A DNA stretch of 64,000 bases. Origin: Veillonella sp. VA137 (GTDB lineage Bacteria > Bacillota > Negativicutes > Veillonellales > Veillonellaceae). The stretch covers positions 26,805 through 90,804 of the forward strand of contig NZ_RQVK01000009.1 of NCBI RefSeq assembly GCF_003992015.1. The letters run 5' to 3'. The notes beneath the pieces were generated by a model. That model was not told where the DNA came from. It made no database searches and saw only the letters and a program-made list of their open reading frames with translations. Positions 25,597-33,979 of the stretch are shown piece by piece. A program made the position numbers and the translations under genes. How positions within the stretch are numbered: position 1 is the first letter of the stretch; each line of letters opens with the position of its first letter.

Positions 25597-25620
25597 TATA
25601 GGAATTTAGAGGAAGCTTTG

Positions 25621-26781
25621 TTATAAGGTCTTTTGTATTGGTAGTCTTTGCAATACTTGGATGACCTTTTGTAATTCTGCTTCTGTGTGCGAAGCGGTGA
25701 CGGTTAAGCGTAATCGTCCTGTGTTGATAGGTACGGTAGGTGGACGAATGGCACTCAGGATAATGCCTTCTTGTTCACATAGGCGACTGGCTTCTAATGT
25801 GTCTTCGTTGGATCCAATGATGATGGGGAAAATCGGTGTTTCATCGCTGCTAGGGATTCCTAGTGATTGCAAGGCTTGGTGCATGTATTCTGTATTGCTC
25901 CGCAGGTTTTGATAGACCCTTGGTTCCTGTGCCAATACTTCTAGGGCGCCAAGGCTAGCACCAATGTCAGCTGGAGATAAGGCGGTAGCAAAGATGAAAG
26001 GGCGACTATGGTTGATGATATAGTCGATGATGGTTTGGCTACCGCAGACGTATCCACCGATGGACCCTAAGGCTTTACTCATAGTGCCAGTGGTGATGAT
26101 ACGTGGACTTTCACAGTGAAAGTGATGTGCTGTGCCACGTCCCTCACCAATGACGCCAGTAGCATGGGCATCATCCACAATGAGAAGAGCATCGTAGCGC
26201 TCAGCTAGCTCTAGTAGTTTTGGTAAGGGGGCTATATCCCCATCCATGCTGAACACCCCGTCGGTAATGATGAAGCGCATACCATAGTGCATAGACTCAG
26301 CTAGTAATGGCTCAAGGGCGTGTACATCTTTGTGGGGGTAGACTTGTATTTTTGCGCCACTGAGGCGACATCCATCGATCAGGCTAGCATGGTTAAGCTC
26401 ATCGCTAAAAATGATGTCCCCTTTATTAACAAGAGCTGATATAGTTCCGAGATTTGCCATAAACCCAGCTGTGAAGGTGAGTGCTTTTTCACATTCTTTC
26501 CACTGTGCAAGACGGGCTTCTAATTCTTGAAATAAAGGAAAAGAACCAGACGTAAGACGAGCACCACCAGAGCCAGTACCATATTGTTGAATAGCTTGTA
26601 AGGAACGATCCTTCACGTGCGGATGGTGGGTTAAGCCTAAGTAATTATTCGATGCCATCATTAGATAGGTGGAATCTTCATACATAACATGAGTCGCATC
26701 GATAGGTGTATACGTACGAGGAGAACGAAATTGTGATTCCTCTTGACGTAGAGTTAAGGCTTTGGCATATCGATTAAACAT
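25621..26781 (-). CDS. bioF: 8-amino-7-oxononanoate synthase BioF
   Basis: Condenses pimeloyl-CoA with alanine in biotin synthesis. It has 386 residues, normal for this PLP alpha-oxoamine synthase family. The motifs GSGGARLTSGSFPLFQELE, VDDAHATGVIGEGRGT and TMSKALGSIGGY, with the PLP lysine near 236, are clear. It overlaps the end of bioW by eight bases, so the two genes are translationally coupled. An AAAGGG site precedes the ATG. No bioA, bioD or bioB is in the window, so the later steps must be encoded elsewhere or the pathway is partial. Confidence 0.93.
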   Translation of the reverse strand: MFNRYAKALTLRQEESQFRSPRTYTPIDATHVMYEDSTYLMMASNNYLGLTHHPHVKDRSLQAIQQYGTGSGGARLTSGSFPLFQELEARLAQWKECEKALTFTAGFMANLGTISALVNKGDIIFSDELNHASLIDGCRLSGAKIQVYPHKDVHALEPLLAESMHYGMRFIITDGVFSMDGDIAPLPKLLELAERYDALLIVDDAHATGVIGEGRGTAHHFHCESPRIITTGTMSKALGSIGGYVCGSQTIIDYIINHSRPFIFATALSPADIGASLGALEVLAQEPRVYQNLRSNTEYMHQALQSLGIPSSDETPIFPIIIGSNEDTLEASRLCEQEGIILSAIRPPTVPINTGRLRLTVTASHTEAELQKVIQVLQRLPIQKTL

Positions 26782-27529
26782 GGTGAATCCCTTTCGTTGT
26801 GACCCAAGTAGGGGTGGATGTAAAATATTGTAGTAATGTTTCTATAGGTGCCTCTTCGGTGATGAAGAAGGCACGACCACCAATGGGACTACCATAGACT
26901 TTCATAGGGCTCAATCGATGGTAGGTAGTGCCGTAAGACACATAACCCGTTGTATAATCTGGATCGTCAGACCAACATAGTTCACCTAGCACAAAGGGAG
27001 ACGCCAAGACCTTGCTAGCCAAGATGAGAGCCTCCCTAGAATGGACAGAGGAACATCCGAAGTGCTGTAAATGTCGATGTATATCAGCATCGCTTTCTGC
27101 ATCCATACGGGACACGCGCACTGTTTGAGGATATACTTCACCAGTGATAGCGTTAACGAGCCACGCGCCGCTTACAGACTCTGTGTTTTGATTGAGTTTG
27201 GTAAAAGCCTTTTGAATCGCCTGTTCGTGAATCTGCGCTTGTTGTAATAGTTGGGTAGCTACCTGATGAGATTCCTCGATTGTTTCTGATTCTGTAGTAG
27301 CCACCATGAGAGCAGGGACTTTCATGATGGAGTCATCAGGAATCTCATCAATTTGTAAATTGATAAAATCTGGACGACCTTTGCTGTGTTGCAATGCTCG
27401 TTGTAAAAATTCTTCTGAAATGCGTGATAAGGATTCTAAAGAGACGAGACGTTCCGCTCCAGAAATATGAGAACCTCCTTGTTCATGAGGGCCTCCCTTA
27501 GCAGCGCGCATACGAATGCTGTAGACCAT
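26774..27529 (-). CDS. bioW: 6-carboxyhexanoate-CoA ligase (pimeloyl-CoA synthetase) BioW
   Basis: Activates free pimelate to pimeloyl-CoA using ATP, feeding BioF. The 251-residue protein has BioW signatures at both ends: SIRMRAAKGGPHEQGGSHIS near residue 4, SGAERLVSLESL just after it, and CWSDDPDYTTGYVSYG near residue 200. BioW replaces the BioC-BioH fatty-acid route in bacilli and some other Firmicutes. Its presence means this organism depends on a source of free pimelate, made or imported. It lies between the membrane protein gene (six bases upstream) and bioF (overlapping). Confidence 0.93.
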   Translation of the reverse strand: MVYSIRMRAAKGGPHEQGGSHISGAERLVSLESLSRISEEFLQRALQHSKGRPDFINLQIDEIPDDSIMKVPALMVATTESETIEESHQVATQLLQQAQIHEQAIQKAFTKLNQNTESVSGAWLVNAITGEVYPQTVRVSRMDAESDADIHRHLQHFGCSSVHSREALILASKVLASPFVLGELCWSDDPDYTTGYVSYGTTYHRLSPMKVYGSPIGGRAFFITEEAPIETLLQYFTSTPTWVTTKGIHHV

Positions 27530-27535
27530 GAGTGA

Positions 27536-28030
27536 CTAACCTTGTTTTACTTTCAAAGTCGTAGCCAAACGAGGTAGTCGGTGTAAGATGCTGTAGAAGA
27601 TAGGACTTACAATGACTGTGAAAATCATTCCAGGGACTGCCATCACAAGCATAGGAATGACCATTTTGCCAAAGGACAAACCAATGGTGATACGGGCGAT
27701 AGCAGACGCAATAGGGCCAGAGATAAGAATGGACCACATGCGATTTTTGCCAATCCATAAGATGAGCCCTACAATGAGGCGGAACTGCATGGCAATGGCA
27801 ACGTTTAATAAGTTTTGGGTGCCCAATACAAGACCAATCAAGCTAGAAAGACAACCGCAGATGATGTATTTGCGGAACCCGAAGGCAGCACAAATGGCTA
27901 CCGCCAAAGGGGCAGACAATTGGAATTCTACACCGGGAATTAAGTTGGGAATCTTGATACCTCCCAAAATTGTCATCATCGCTGTTAAGATACCGATCTC
28001 TGCAATTGTGTGAATACTTACATTTTTCAT
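27536..28030 (-). CDS. S-component-like membrane protein of the biotin operon
   Basis: A 164-residue, strongly hydrophobic protein with about five membrane helices. Its overall look is that of ECF transporter S components: an N-terminal IAEIGILTAMMTILGGIKIP helix, then a PGVEFQLSAPLAVAICAAFG segment. It is not a clear BioY. Being first in an operon with bioW and bioF behind a BirA-type operator suggests it imports a biotin precursor such as pimelate, or biotin itself. This is inference from context. The ribosome site AGGAGGTCG overlaps the leader just downstream of the operator. No ECF ATPase is nearby, so it would use a shared energising module. Confidence 0.65.
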   Translation of the reverse strand: MKNVSIHTIAEIGILTAMMTILGGIKIPNLIPGVEFQLSAPLAVAICAAFGFRKYIICGCLSSLIGLVLGTQNLLNVAIAMQFRLIVGLILWIGKNRMWSILISGPIASAIARITIGLSFGKMVIPMLVMAVPGMIFTVIVSPIFYSILHRLPRLATTLKVKQG

Positions 28031-28043
28031 TTTGCGACCTCCT

Positions 28044-28078
28044 ATTGTAAACTTTCAAAAACCTTACTTCGTTTACAT
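28044..28078 (-). promoter_or_regulatory. BirA-type biotin operator
   Basis: ATTGTAAAC (28044-28052) and GTTTACAT (28071-28078) form the inverted repeat typical of BirA sites, TTGTAAAC with GTTTACAA. The spacer is 18 bases when 8-base halves are counted. The site covers the -10 region through about +25, so bound BirA would block transcription of the biotin genes when biotin is ample. Confidence 0.65.
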
Positions 28079-28105
28079 TATAAGACGCAATTGCATTTAG
28101 TGCAA
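28077..28105 (-). promoter_or_regulatory. promoter of the bioW-bioF operon
   Basis: On the minus strand, TTGCAC (28105-28100), a 17-base spacer and TATAAT (28082-28077). The -10 overlaps one half of the BirA-type operator. Further symmetric GCAATTGC sequence lies in the spacer. Confidence 0.75.
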
Positions 28106-28148
28106 TATTCAATTGCAAATTTTTGTGACACATCATGAGGGACCTCAG

Positions 28149-28458
28149 TTGCTTAGGTTGGATTTTCTATAGTATAATAAAAGTAATTATTTTGATCGGC
28201 TTATGAACCTTATGGGTTCCCAAATGTTTCACAGTAGAAGTATGTATAGAGGGTATATGCTTTGCTGTGTAGAAGAATGTGACATAGATAGTGAGAAAGG
28301 TTTCTCACAGTGTTTTACTGTATGAATACGAACAGAAATAGATACTTATTTGTGCTTACATGCCGATACATGCTTAACCATCTGAGGATGGGATTATATA
28401 GTCTTGGACTATGGTAGTATGTATAGACAGTACGACTATAGTCCTGTAGGAGGAAATT
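28149..28458 (+). promoter_or_regulatory. RNase J promoter and long folded leader
   Basis: TTGCTT (28149-28154) and TATAAT (28173-28178) at 18 bases give a promoter and a leader of about 275 bases without a gene. The leader holds hairpins GAACC/GGTTC (28205-28219) and GTGAGA/TCTCAC (28292-28309). A third, GGACTAT (28406-28412) with ATAGTCC (28438-28444), ends three bases before the ribosome site. Ribonuclease genes are often autoregulated through long leaders; that is inference here. Confidence 0.5.
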
Positions 28459-30378
28459 TTGAATATACAAGAAGAAAGAACAACGGTAGCTACACCAACA
28501 GGTGAAGCTGCGCAACAACGACCACGTCCGACGACACGCACACGTCGCACAACGGGTCAAAATCGTCGTGCTACTGTGAAAGCGGATGGAGAACGTCCAA
28601 ACCGTCCACGTCCACAAGGTGACAATGGCGAACGTCGTCAATCCAATCGTGGCCCACGTAGACCACAACGAACAAATACAACAGTAGAAAAACATGAACA
28701 GACAGCACGTCCACATGTACGAAAAGATAAATTGCAAATCATTCCATTAGGTGGTCTAGGTGAGATCGGTAAAAATATGACCATCTTCCAATATGGCGAT
28801 GATATTGTCGTGTTGGATGCGGGCTTAGCATTCCCAGAAAATGATATGTTAGGGGTGGATATTGTAATCCCTGACATGAGTTATTTAATCGAGCATAAAG
28901 ATAAAGTACGTGCCGTAGTGATTACTCATGGTCACGAAGACCACATTGGGTCCTTGGCGTACTTATTAAAAGAAGTGAACGTACCTGTGTATGCTACAAA
29001 CTTAGTATGTGGATTGATCGAAGGCAAATTAAAAGAACATCACGTAAAAGCTAAAAAATTACAAGTTGTAAAAGCTGGTGATGAATTTAAAATTGGATGC
29101 TTTAAAGTGGGCTTTATCCAAACGAACCATTCCATTCCAGATGCATGTGCCATTTTCTTAGAAACTCCAGTAGGTACTGTGGTACATACTGGGGACTTCA
29201 AAGTGGATCAAACTCCTGTAGATGGGAAATTGATGGACGTTCACAAATTTGCAGAACTTGGTAACAAAGGCGTATTGGCGCTTATGTCCGACTCCACAAA
29301 TGTGGAAAAACCAGGGTTTACTCCATCTGAAAGTTCTGTAGGCCCCGCGATTATGCGTGCTGTCGCAGAAGCTACGGGTCGTGTTATTTTAGCTACTTTT
29401 GCATCTAATGTGTCTCGATTGCAACAAGCTATTGATGCAGCGGTAGCCACAAAACGTAAAGTAGTGGTATTAGGTCGTTCCATGGTAAATGTGACAGAAA
29501 TCGCTCAAGAGCGTGGCTACTTAACAGTACCAGAAGGAACTATCATCGGTGATGATGAAATGAATCGCTATCGCGCTGATGAAATTATGATCTTAACAAC
29601 GGGGTCTCAAGGGGAACCAATGGCAGGTCTATCTCGTATGTCTACGAACAATCATCGTACCGTAGAGATTACGCCAAATGATACTGTTATTATCTCTGCT
29701 ACACCAATTCCAGGTAACGAAGCGGCTGTAGGACGTACCATCGATAACTTATTGCGCCAAGGTGCTCATGTAGTATACGGCAAGGATCGTGGTATCCATG
29801 TATCTGGTCATGGTAGCCAAGAAGATTTAAAAACTATGTTGAACCTAGTACGACCTAAATTCTTTATCCCAGTTCATGGGGAATACCGCATGTTGAAAAA
29901 ACATGGTGAGCTGGCTGTGTCCATGGGGATTGTAAAACCTAGCAATGTCTTGGTAGGCGATAATGGACAAATTTTTGAGTTTACTACTCGTACAGGTCGT
30001 TTAGCAGGTCGTGTACCAGCTGGTAAAGTCTTTGTAGATGGTTTAGGTGTAGGCGATGTAGGCAATATCGTTATCCGTGATCGTCAACAATTAGCGCAAG
30101 AAGGTATGGTGGTCGTTGTGATGGCAATGGACCGTGCTTCTGGTACGATCGTAGCGGGACCAGATATGTTATCTCGTGGCTTTGTGTATGTTCGTGATGC
30201 AGAAGAATTGTTAAGCGAAGCACAACGTCGTGTGGACGCAGCAGTAGAAAAATGTGAAATGGACCACATCAAAGATTGGACAACTATCAAAACAGTGGTG
30301 CGTGACACATTAGGTAAATTCTTCTATGAAAAAACACGCCGTCGTCCAATGATTCTACCAATCATTCAAGACGTATAA
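28459..30378 (+). CDS. rnj: ribonuclease J
   Basis: A 639-residue metallo-beta-lactamase/beta-CASP ribonuclease, the main 5'-3' exonuclease and endonuclease for mRNA decay and 16S maturation in Firmicutes. The metal motif HGHEDH is near 157-162, the HTGDFKVD segment is further on, and the beta-CASP domain with VHGEYRML and the C-terminal domain are complete. Residues 1-88 form an arginine-, threonine- and asparagine-rich basic extension that is not part of the core and may bind RNA. Translation starts at TTG, five bases after AGGAGG. A stem-loop at 30391 follows. The paralogue number (J1 versus J2) cannot be decided from this window. Confidence 0.93.
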   Translation: MNIQEERTTVATPTGEAAQQRPRPTTRTRRTTGQNRRATVKADGERPNRPRPQGDNGERRQSNRGPRRPQRTNTTVEKHEQTARPHVRKDKLQIIPLGGLGEIGKNMTIFQYGDDIVVLDAGLAFPENDMLGVDIVIPDMSYLIEHKDKVRAVVITHGHEDHIGSLAYLLKEVNVPVYATNLVCGLIEGKLKEHHVKAKKLQVVKAGDEFKIGCFKVGFIQTNHSIPDACAIFLETPVGTVVHTGDFKVDQTPVDGKLMDVHKFAELGNKGVLALMSDSTNVEKPGFTPSESSVGPAIMRAVAEATGRVILATFASNVSRLQQAIDAAVATKRKVVVLGRSMVNVTEIAQERGYLTVPEGTIIGDDEMNRYRADEIMILTTGSQGEPMAGLSRMSTNNHRTVEITPNDTVIISATPIPGNEAAVGRTIDNLLRQGAHVVYGKDRGIHVSGHGSQEDLKTMLNLVRPKFFIPVHGEYRMLKKHGELAVSMGIVKPSNVLVGDNGQIFEFTTRTGRLAGRVPAGKVFVDGLGVGDVGNIVIRDRQQLAQEGMVVVVMAMDRASGTIVAGPDMLSRGFVYVRDAEELLSEAQRRVDAAVEKCEMDHIKDWTTIKTVVRDTLGKFFYEKTRRRPMILPIIQDV

Positions 30379-30390
30379 GGATTGTGCTAT

Positions 30391-30422
30391 AATAGGCATA
30401 TGACGAAAGTCATATGTCTATT
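30391..30422 (+). terminator. stem-loop after RNase J, probable terminator
   Basis: AATAGGCATATGAC (30391-30404) pairs with GTCATATGTCTATT (30409-30422) around a GAAA tetraloop with one G-U pair. The T-tract is short. A TATAAT-like sequence lies at its 5' edge, so a promoter for the next operon may overlap it. Confidence 0.5.
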
Positions 30423-30481
30423 TATTGTATTGGCATAGAACGATGTCGACCCTTGAGGGAGACATAGTGTGGAGTTAGTAT

Positions 30482-31429
30482 ATGAATCAAACAAGTACAA
30501 AGTCTGTCGTAGAGTCTGGTATCTTAACGGCATTGATGATTGTCTTTGCCATGATAGGTCTCAGTGTACCTATGCTTGGATTTTTTGGATCTATTTTTGT
30601 GCCTATGACGATTGCTATCGTAGGTGTACGCCATGGCTTTCGGTGGAGTTTATTATCTGTTGTATCCGCAGTCATTGCCATTGCCTTTTTATTGGGACCA
30701 TTGACGGCCATAGTCGAAGGTGGAGTCTTTGGTGTGATTGGTATTTTAATCGGCTATGGATTGCGCAAGCACTGGTCTATTTCTAAACTGTTGATGATTC
30801 CTGCTGTGGTATTAATGCTAGCAGTAGTGGTTCAGTTTTGGGCATCCGCTTTGGTGATGCAAGTAAGCCCTACAGATATGTGGTCCTCTTTGGAAGAACA
30901 AATTACAGTATCCATGCAAGATATGTATGTACAGCAAGGGCTTTCAGAGGAGCAAGTGACAACAGCGATGGCAGCCTTGCAAGATCAAATTGAAATCATG
31001 AAAAAAGTATTGATTGCAGGACTGTTTTGCTCTGGCGTAGCGATTTCGTATATTATTAATCGTCTTACCTATCTTGTGCTCAGTCGTATCGGTACCTATC
31101 ATGTTCCTGAAATGCCTACCATCAAAGGGTGGCGTGTACCAGACTGGGCCTTGCATATCTTTTTAGTGGGGGTCATTTCCTATTTTGTGAAACAATATAT
31201 TCCACTCCTTGAATACGCAGGCTATAATTTGATGTACTTAGGTGGTATAATGCTATTTATACGAGGTATATCTTGTGTTTGGCGTATTAGTAAAAGTTAC
31301 AATCCGCCGAAGATTGTGCCGTGGATTGTGCTAGCTATATTTGTTGTGATGTCACAATCTGCTGCGATATTAGGAGCCTTAGATGTATTCTTGCACATAG
31401 AGAAACGATGGGGCAGACGAAGTGAGTAA
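30482..31429 (+). CDS. DUF2232 (YybS) family membrane protein
   Basis: The 315-residue polytopic membrane protein has about eight helices and matches the YybS family. The family gene stands upstream of gdpP, rplI and dnaB in Firmicutes, and that is the order here. The N-terminal VVESGILTALMIVFAMIG helix and GFFGSIFVPMTIAIVGVRHG resemble S-component-like membrane proteins. No biochemical function is known. GGAG lies eight bases upstream of the ATG. The 3' end overlaps a possible GTG of gdpP, but the better gdpP start lies just after it. Confidence 0.85.
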   Translation: MNQTSTKSVVESGILTALMIVFAMIGLSVPMLGFFGSIFVPMTIAIVGVRHGFRWSLLSVVSAVIAIAFLLGPLTAIVEGGVFGVIGILIGYGLRKHWSISKLLMIPAVVLMLAVVVQFWASALVMQVSPTDMWSSLEEQITVSMQDMYVQQGLSEEQVTTAMAALQDQIEIMKKVLIAGLFCSGVAISYIINRLTYLVLSRIGTYHVPEMPTIKGWRVPDWALHIFLVGVISYFVKQYIPLLEYAGYNLMYLGGIMLFIRGISCVWRISKSYNPPKIVPWIVLAIFVVMSQSAAILGALDVFLHIEKRWGRRSE

Positions 31430-31445
31430 ACCTAGAGGAGGTAGT

Positions 31446-33470
31446 ATGGATATACAAACTGAATACAGTTCTATTGAAATGACTGCTGCCGTTCTCATTA
31501 TTATCTTATTAGGTATTATTTTCTATTTAAATTGGCAACTAGCTATGTTGGCTTGTATCGTGGTGATCGCTGCCTATTTATATGTGGGACGAACCATTCG
31601 CCGAGGACGACATCTTAGAAAAGCTCAATTTGACTGTATGGCAAAAGGGATTACACAGGCATCGACCTTTGCATTACAAAATTTACCCGTAGGGATTGTT
31701 ATCATTGATGAACACAATGTGATCTGCTGGAGTAATAGCGTATTTAGAGATTGGTTACCTAGTGATTCCGATAAAACAATAAAATTAAGTGGATTTATTC
31801 CTACCTTGCGGATTGATAAATATTGGGGCAAGTCGGGATTCTTTCACGAAGAAATTGATGGTAAATATTACCGTGTATTATACAAAACGTTGGTAGCTCC
31901 GAAGTCTAATTATTCCGATGTTAATAGCGATGAACTAGAATCGTATATGGCATTTTATTTCGATGACATAACAGATATCGAAGTGGAGAAACAAAAAGCG
32001 ATTTCTATGCTGCCAGCTCTTGGTTTTATTGCTATGGATAATATTGAAGATTTGCGTTCTGGTTTGAGTGATATTGAATATACGCAATTATGGTCTGATA
32101 TGAATCGCTTGATTGTGACGGAAATTGACAAGCATGACGGATTTATACGAAATGCTACAGAAGATACGTATACCTTTAGTATTAGTAAAGCCGCTATGTT
32201 GCAGATGATGGAGTCGAAGTTTAGCATATTAGATAAAATTCGGGCCTTAACTACATCGAAACATATTCCTCCAACTATCAGTATGGGCATTGCTTTAACA
32301 GAAGATACTGTAAAAGTACAAGGGGAAAAGGCAAAATCAGCCTTAGAAATCGCTTTAGGGCGTGGCGGTGACCAAGTTTGTGTATATCATGGTGAGGAAG
32401 TAAAATTCTTTGGTGGGAAGTCATCAGGGAATGAAAAGAATACACGTGTTCGTGCTAGGGTCGTATCTCATGCATTGCATGAAATCATGTTGGATTCTGA
32501 TCGCGTGCTTGTGATGGGTCATGATCGAGAAGATTATGATAGTATTGGTGCTTCTGTAGGCGTAGCAGCGATGGCAAGAGCCCTTAATAAACCAGTGCAT
32601 ATTGCCTTGAGTTCACATCCTACAGCAGTTCGTAAATTAGTAGAAGTACTGGTAGAACATCCAGATTTTCAAGGTCTAATTATTGATGAAGAAGAAGCAG
32701 CTCAGTTTGTAACAGATAATACTGTGGTCATCGTGACCGATGTGCATCGGTCTGAAATGGTAGCCGCTCCATCAGCGCTGAAAAAAGCAAATCGCCGTGT
32801 TGTCATCGACCATCATAGACGGGGCTCAGATTTTATTGAATCGCCATTATTAACGTATTTAGAGCCTTCTACGTCATCTACTAGTGAACTGGTAACAGAG
32901 TTAATTCAATATTTCCCAGAACATGTAGAGATTAAGCATATTGAAGCTAGTGGTTTATATGCAGGTATTGTAGTAGATACAAAAAACTTTGTGGTTCAAA
33001 CAGGGGCACGTACCTTTGAAGCAGCCTCTTTCTTGCGCCGATCAGGAGCAGATGTATCCTTAGTACGACACTTATTTATGGATAGTTTTGAAGGTATGCG
33101 TATACGTTCTGCTATGCTAGCTTCTGCAGAAGAAATAGAAAATATGGCTTTCACAGAGGCACCGCAAGATGCGAAGAATGCAACAGTGATAGCAGCTCAA
33201 ACAGGTGATAAATTAATTACGCTAGAGGGTATTGAAGCTAGTTTTGTATTTTATGTATTGCCAGATGGTGGCATTGGAGTCAGTGCTAGGTCACAAGGCA
33301 AGTTAAATGTACAATTAATTATGGAAGCTGTTGGTGGCGGAGGTCATCGTACCGTGGCGGGTGCTCAAATTTACAATATGTCTATGAAAGAGGCACGCCA
33401 ATGGGTGACTGAAGTGGCCGTATCCCATATGACAGAATTACAAAAAGAAGTTAAGGAGGAATTATCATGA
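31446..33470 (+). CDS. gdpP: c-di-AMP phosphodiesterase GdpP
   Basis: Degrades the second messenger c-di-AMP, which controls potassium uptake and cell-wall homeostasis. The 674-residue protein has the full GdpP architecture. Two N-terminal membrane helices (about 10-55) lead to a degenerate PAS domain (about 75-165), then a degenerate GGDEF domain (about 170-310). The DHH domain carries VIDHHRRGSDF (DHH near 456), and the DHHA1 domain carries GGGGHRTVAGAQ near 630. A GAGGAGG site four bases upstream fixes the ATG at 31446; an upstream GTG at 31422 overlaps yybS. rplI begins inside its last codons, as in other Firmicutes. Confidence 0.94.
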   Translation: MDIQTEYSSIEMTAAVLIIILLGIIFYLNWQLAMLACIVVIAAYLYVGRTIRRGRHLRKAQFDCMAKGITQASTFALQNLPVGIVIIDEHNVICWSNSVFRDWLPSDSDKTIKLSGFIPTLRIDKYWGKSGFFHEEIDGKYYRVLYKTLVAPKSNYSDVNSDELESYMAFYFDDITDIEVEKQKAISMLPALGFIAMDNIEDLRSGLSDIEYTQLWSDMNRLIVTEIDKHDGFIRNATEDTYTFSISKAAMLQMMESKFSILDKIRALTTSKHIPPTISMGIALTEDTVKVQGEKAKSALEIALGRGGDQVCVYHGEEVKFFGGKSSGNEKNTRVRARVVSHALHEIMLDSDRVLVMGHDREDYDSIGASVGVAAMARALNKPVHIALSSHPTAVRKLVEVLVEHPDFQGLIIDEEEAAQFVTDNTVVIVTDVHRSEMVAAPSALKKANRRVVIDHHRRGSDFIESPLLTYLEPSTSSTSELVTELIQYFPEHVEIKHIEASGLYAGIVVDTKNFVVQTGARTFEAASFLRRSGADVSLVRHLFMDSFEGMRIRSAMLASAEEIENMAFTEAPQDAKNATVIAAQTGDKLITLEGIEASFVFYVLPDGGIGVSARSQGKLNVQLIMEAVGGGGHRTVAGAQIYNMSMKEARQWVTEVAVSHMTELQKEVKEELS

Positions 33471-33913
33471 AAGTAATTTTATTAGAAGATGTTAAAAAAG
33501 TTGGTAAACGTGGTGAAATCGTAGAAGTGTCTGAAGCTTATGGCCGTAATGTATTGATTAAAAAAGGCGTAGGTCTTGAGGGGACACCACAAAACTTAAA
33601 CAATGCAAAACAAAAATTAGGTGCTCAAGCACATAAAAAACAAGTGGACTCTGATGAAGCTACTGTATTGGCTAGCCAATTGTCGAAAGTATCTGTTACA
33701 ATCCCAGTAAAAATGGGTGATGGTGGTCGTGTATTCGGTTCTGTAACAGGTAAAGATATTTCTGATGCATTGCAAGCGCAAGTAAAAGTTGATGTGGATA
33801 AAAAGAAAATTGACTTAAAAGAGCCAATCAAAACATTGGGTACTCATGAAGTGTTAGTTCGAGTGCATCCAGAAATTACAGCTAAGATTACTGTAGAAGT
33901 AGTTGCAGGTTAA
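33467..33913 (+). CDS. rplI: 50S ribosomal protein L9
   Basis: A 148-residue L9 that binds 23S rRNA at the base of the L1 stalk and helps maintain reading frame. The N-terminal MKVILLEDVKKVGKRGEIVE and the following YGRNVLIKKGVG are diagnostic. The central helix and C-terminal domain are complete. The ATGA overlap with gdpP (four bases) and an AAGGAGG site inside gdpP indicate coupled translation. A strong terminator follows, separating it from dnaB. Confidence 0.97.
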   Translation: MKVILLEDVKKVGKRGEIVEVSEAYGRNVLIKKGVGLEGTPQNLNNAKQKLGAQAHKKQVDSDEATVLASQLSKVSVTIPVKMGDGGRVFGSVTGKDISDALQAQVKVDVDKKKIDLKEPIKTLGTHEVLVRVHPEITAKITVEVVAG

Positions 33914-33916
33914 TAG

Positions 33917-33942
33917 AAAGAGGGGCTAGGCCCCTCTTTTTT
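33917..33942 (+). terminator. terminator of the yybS-gdpP-rplI operon
   Basis: AAAGAGGGGC (33917-33926) pairs with GCCCCTCTTT (33930-33939) and ends in a T-run. Confidence 0.9.
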
Positions 33943-33979
33943 GGTATAGATATATGTAGTTGTGAATTGGGAGAATAGT

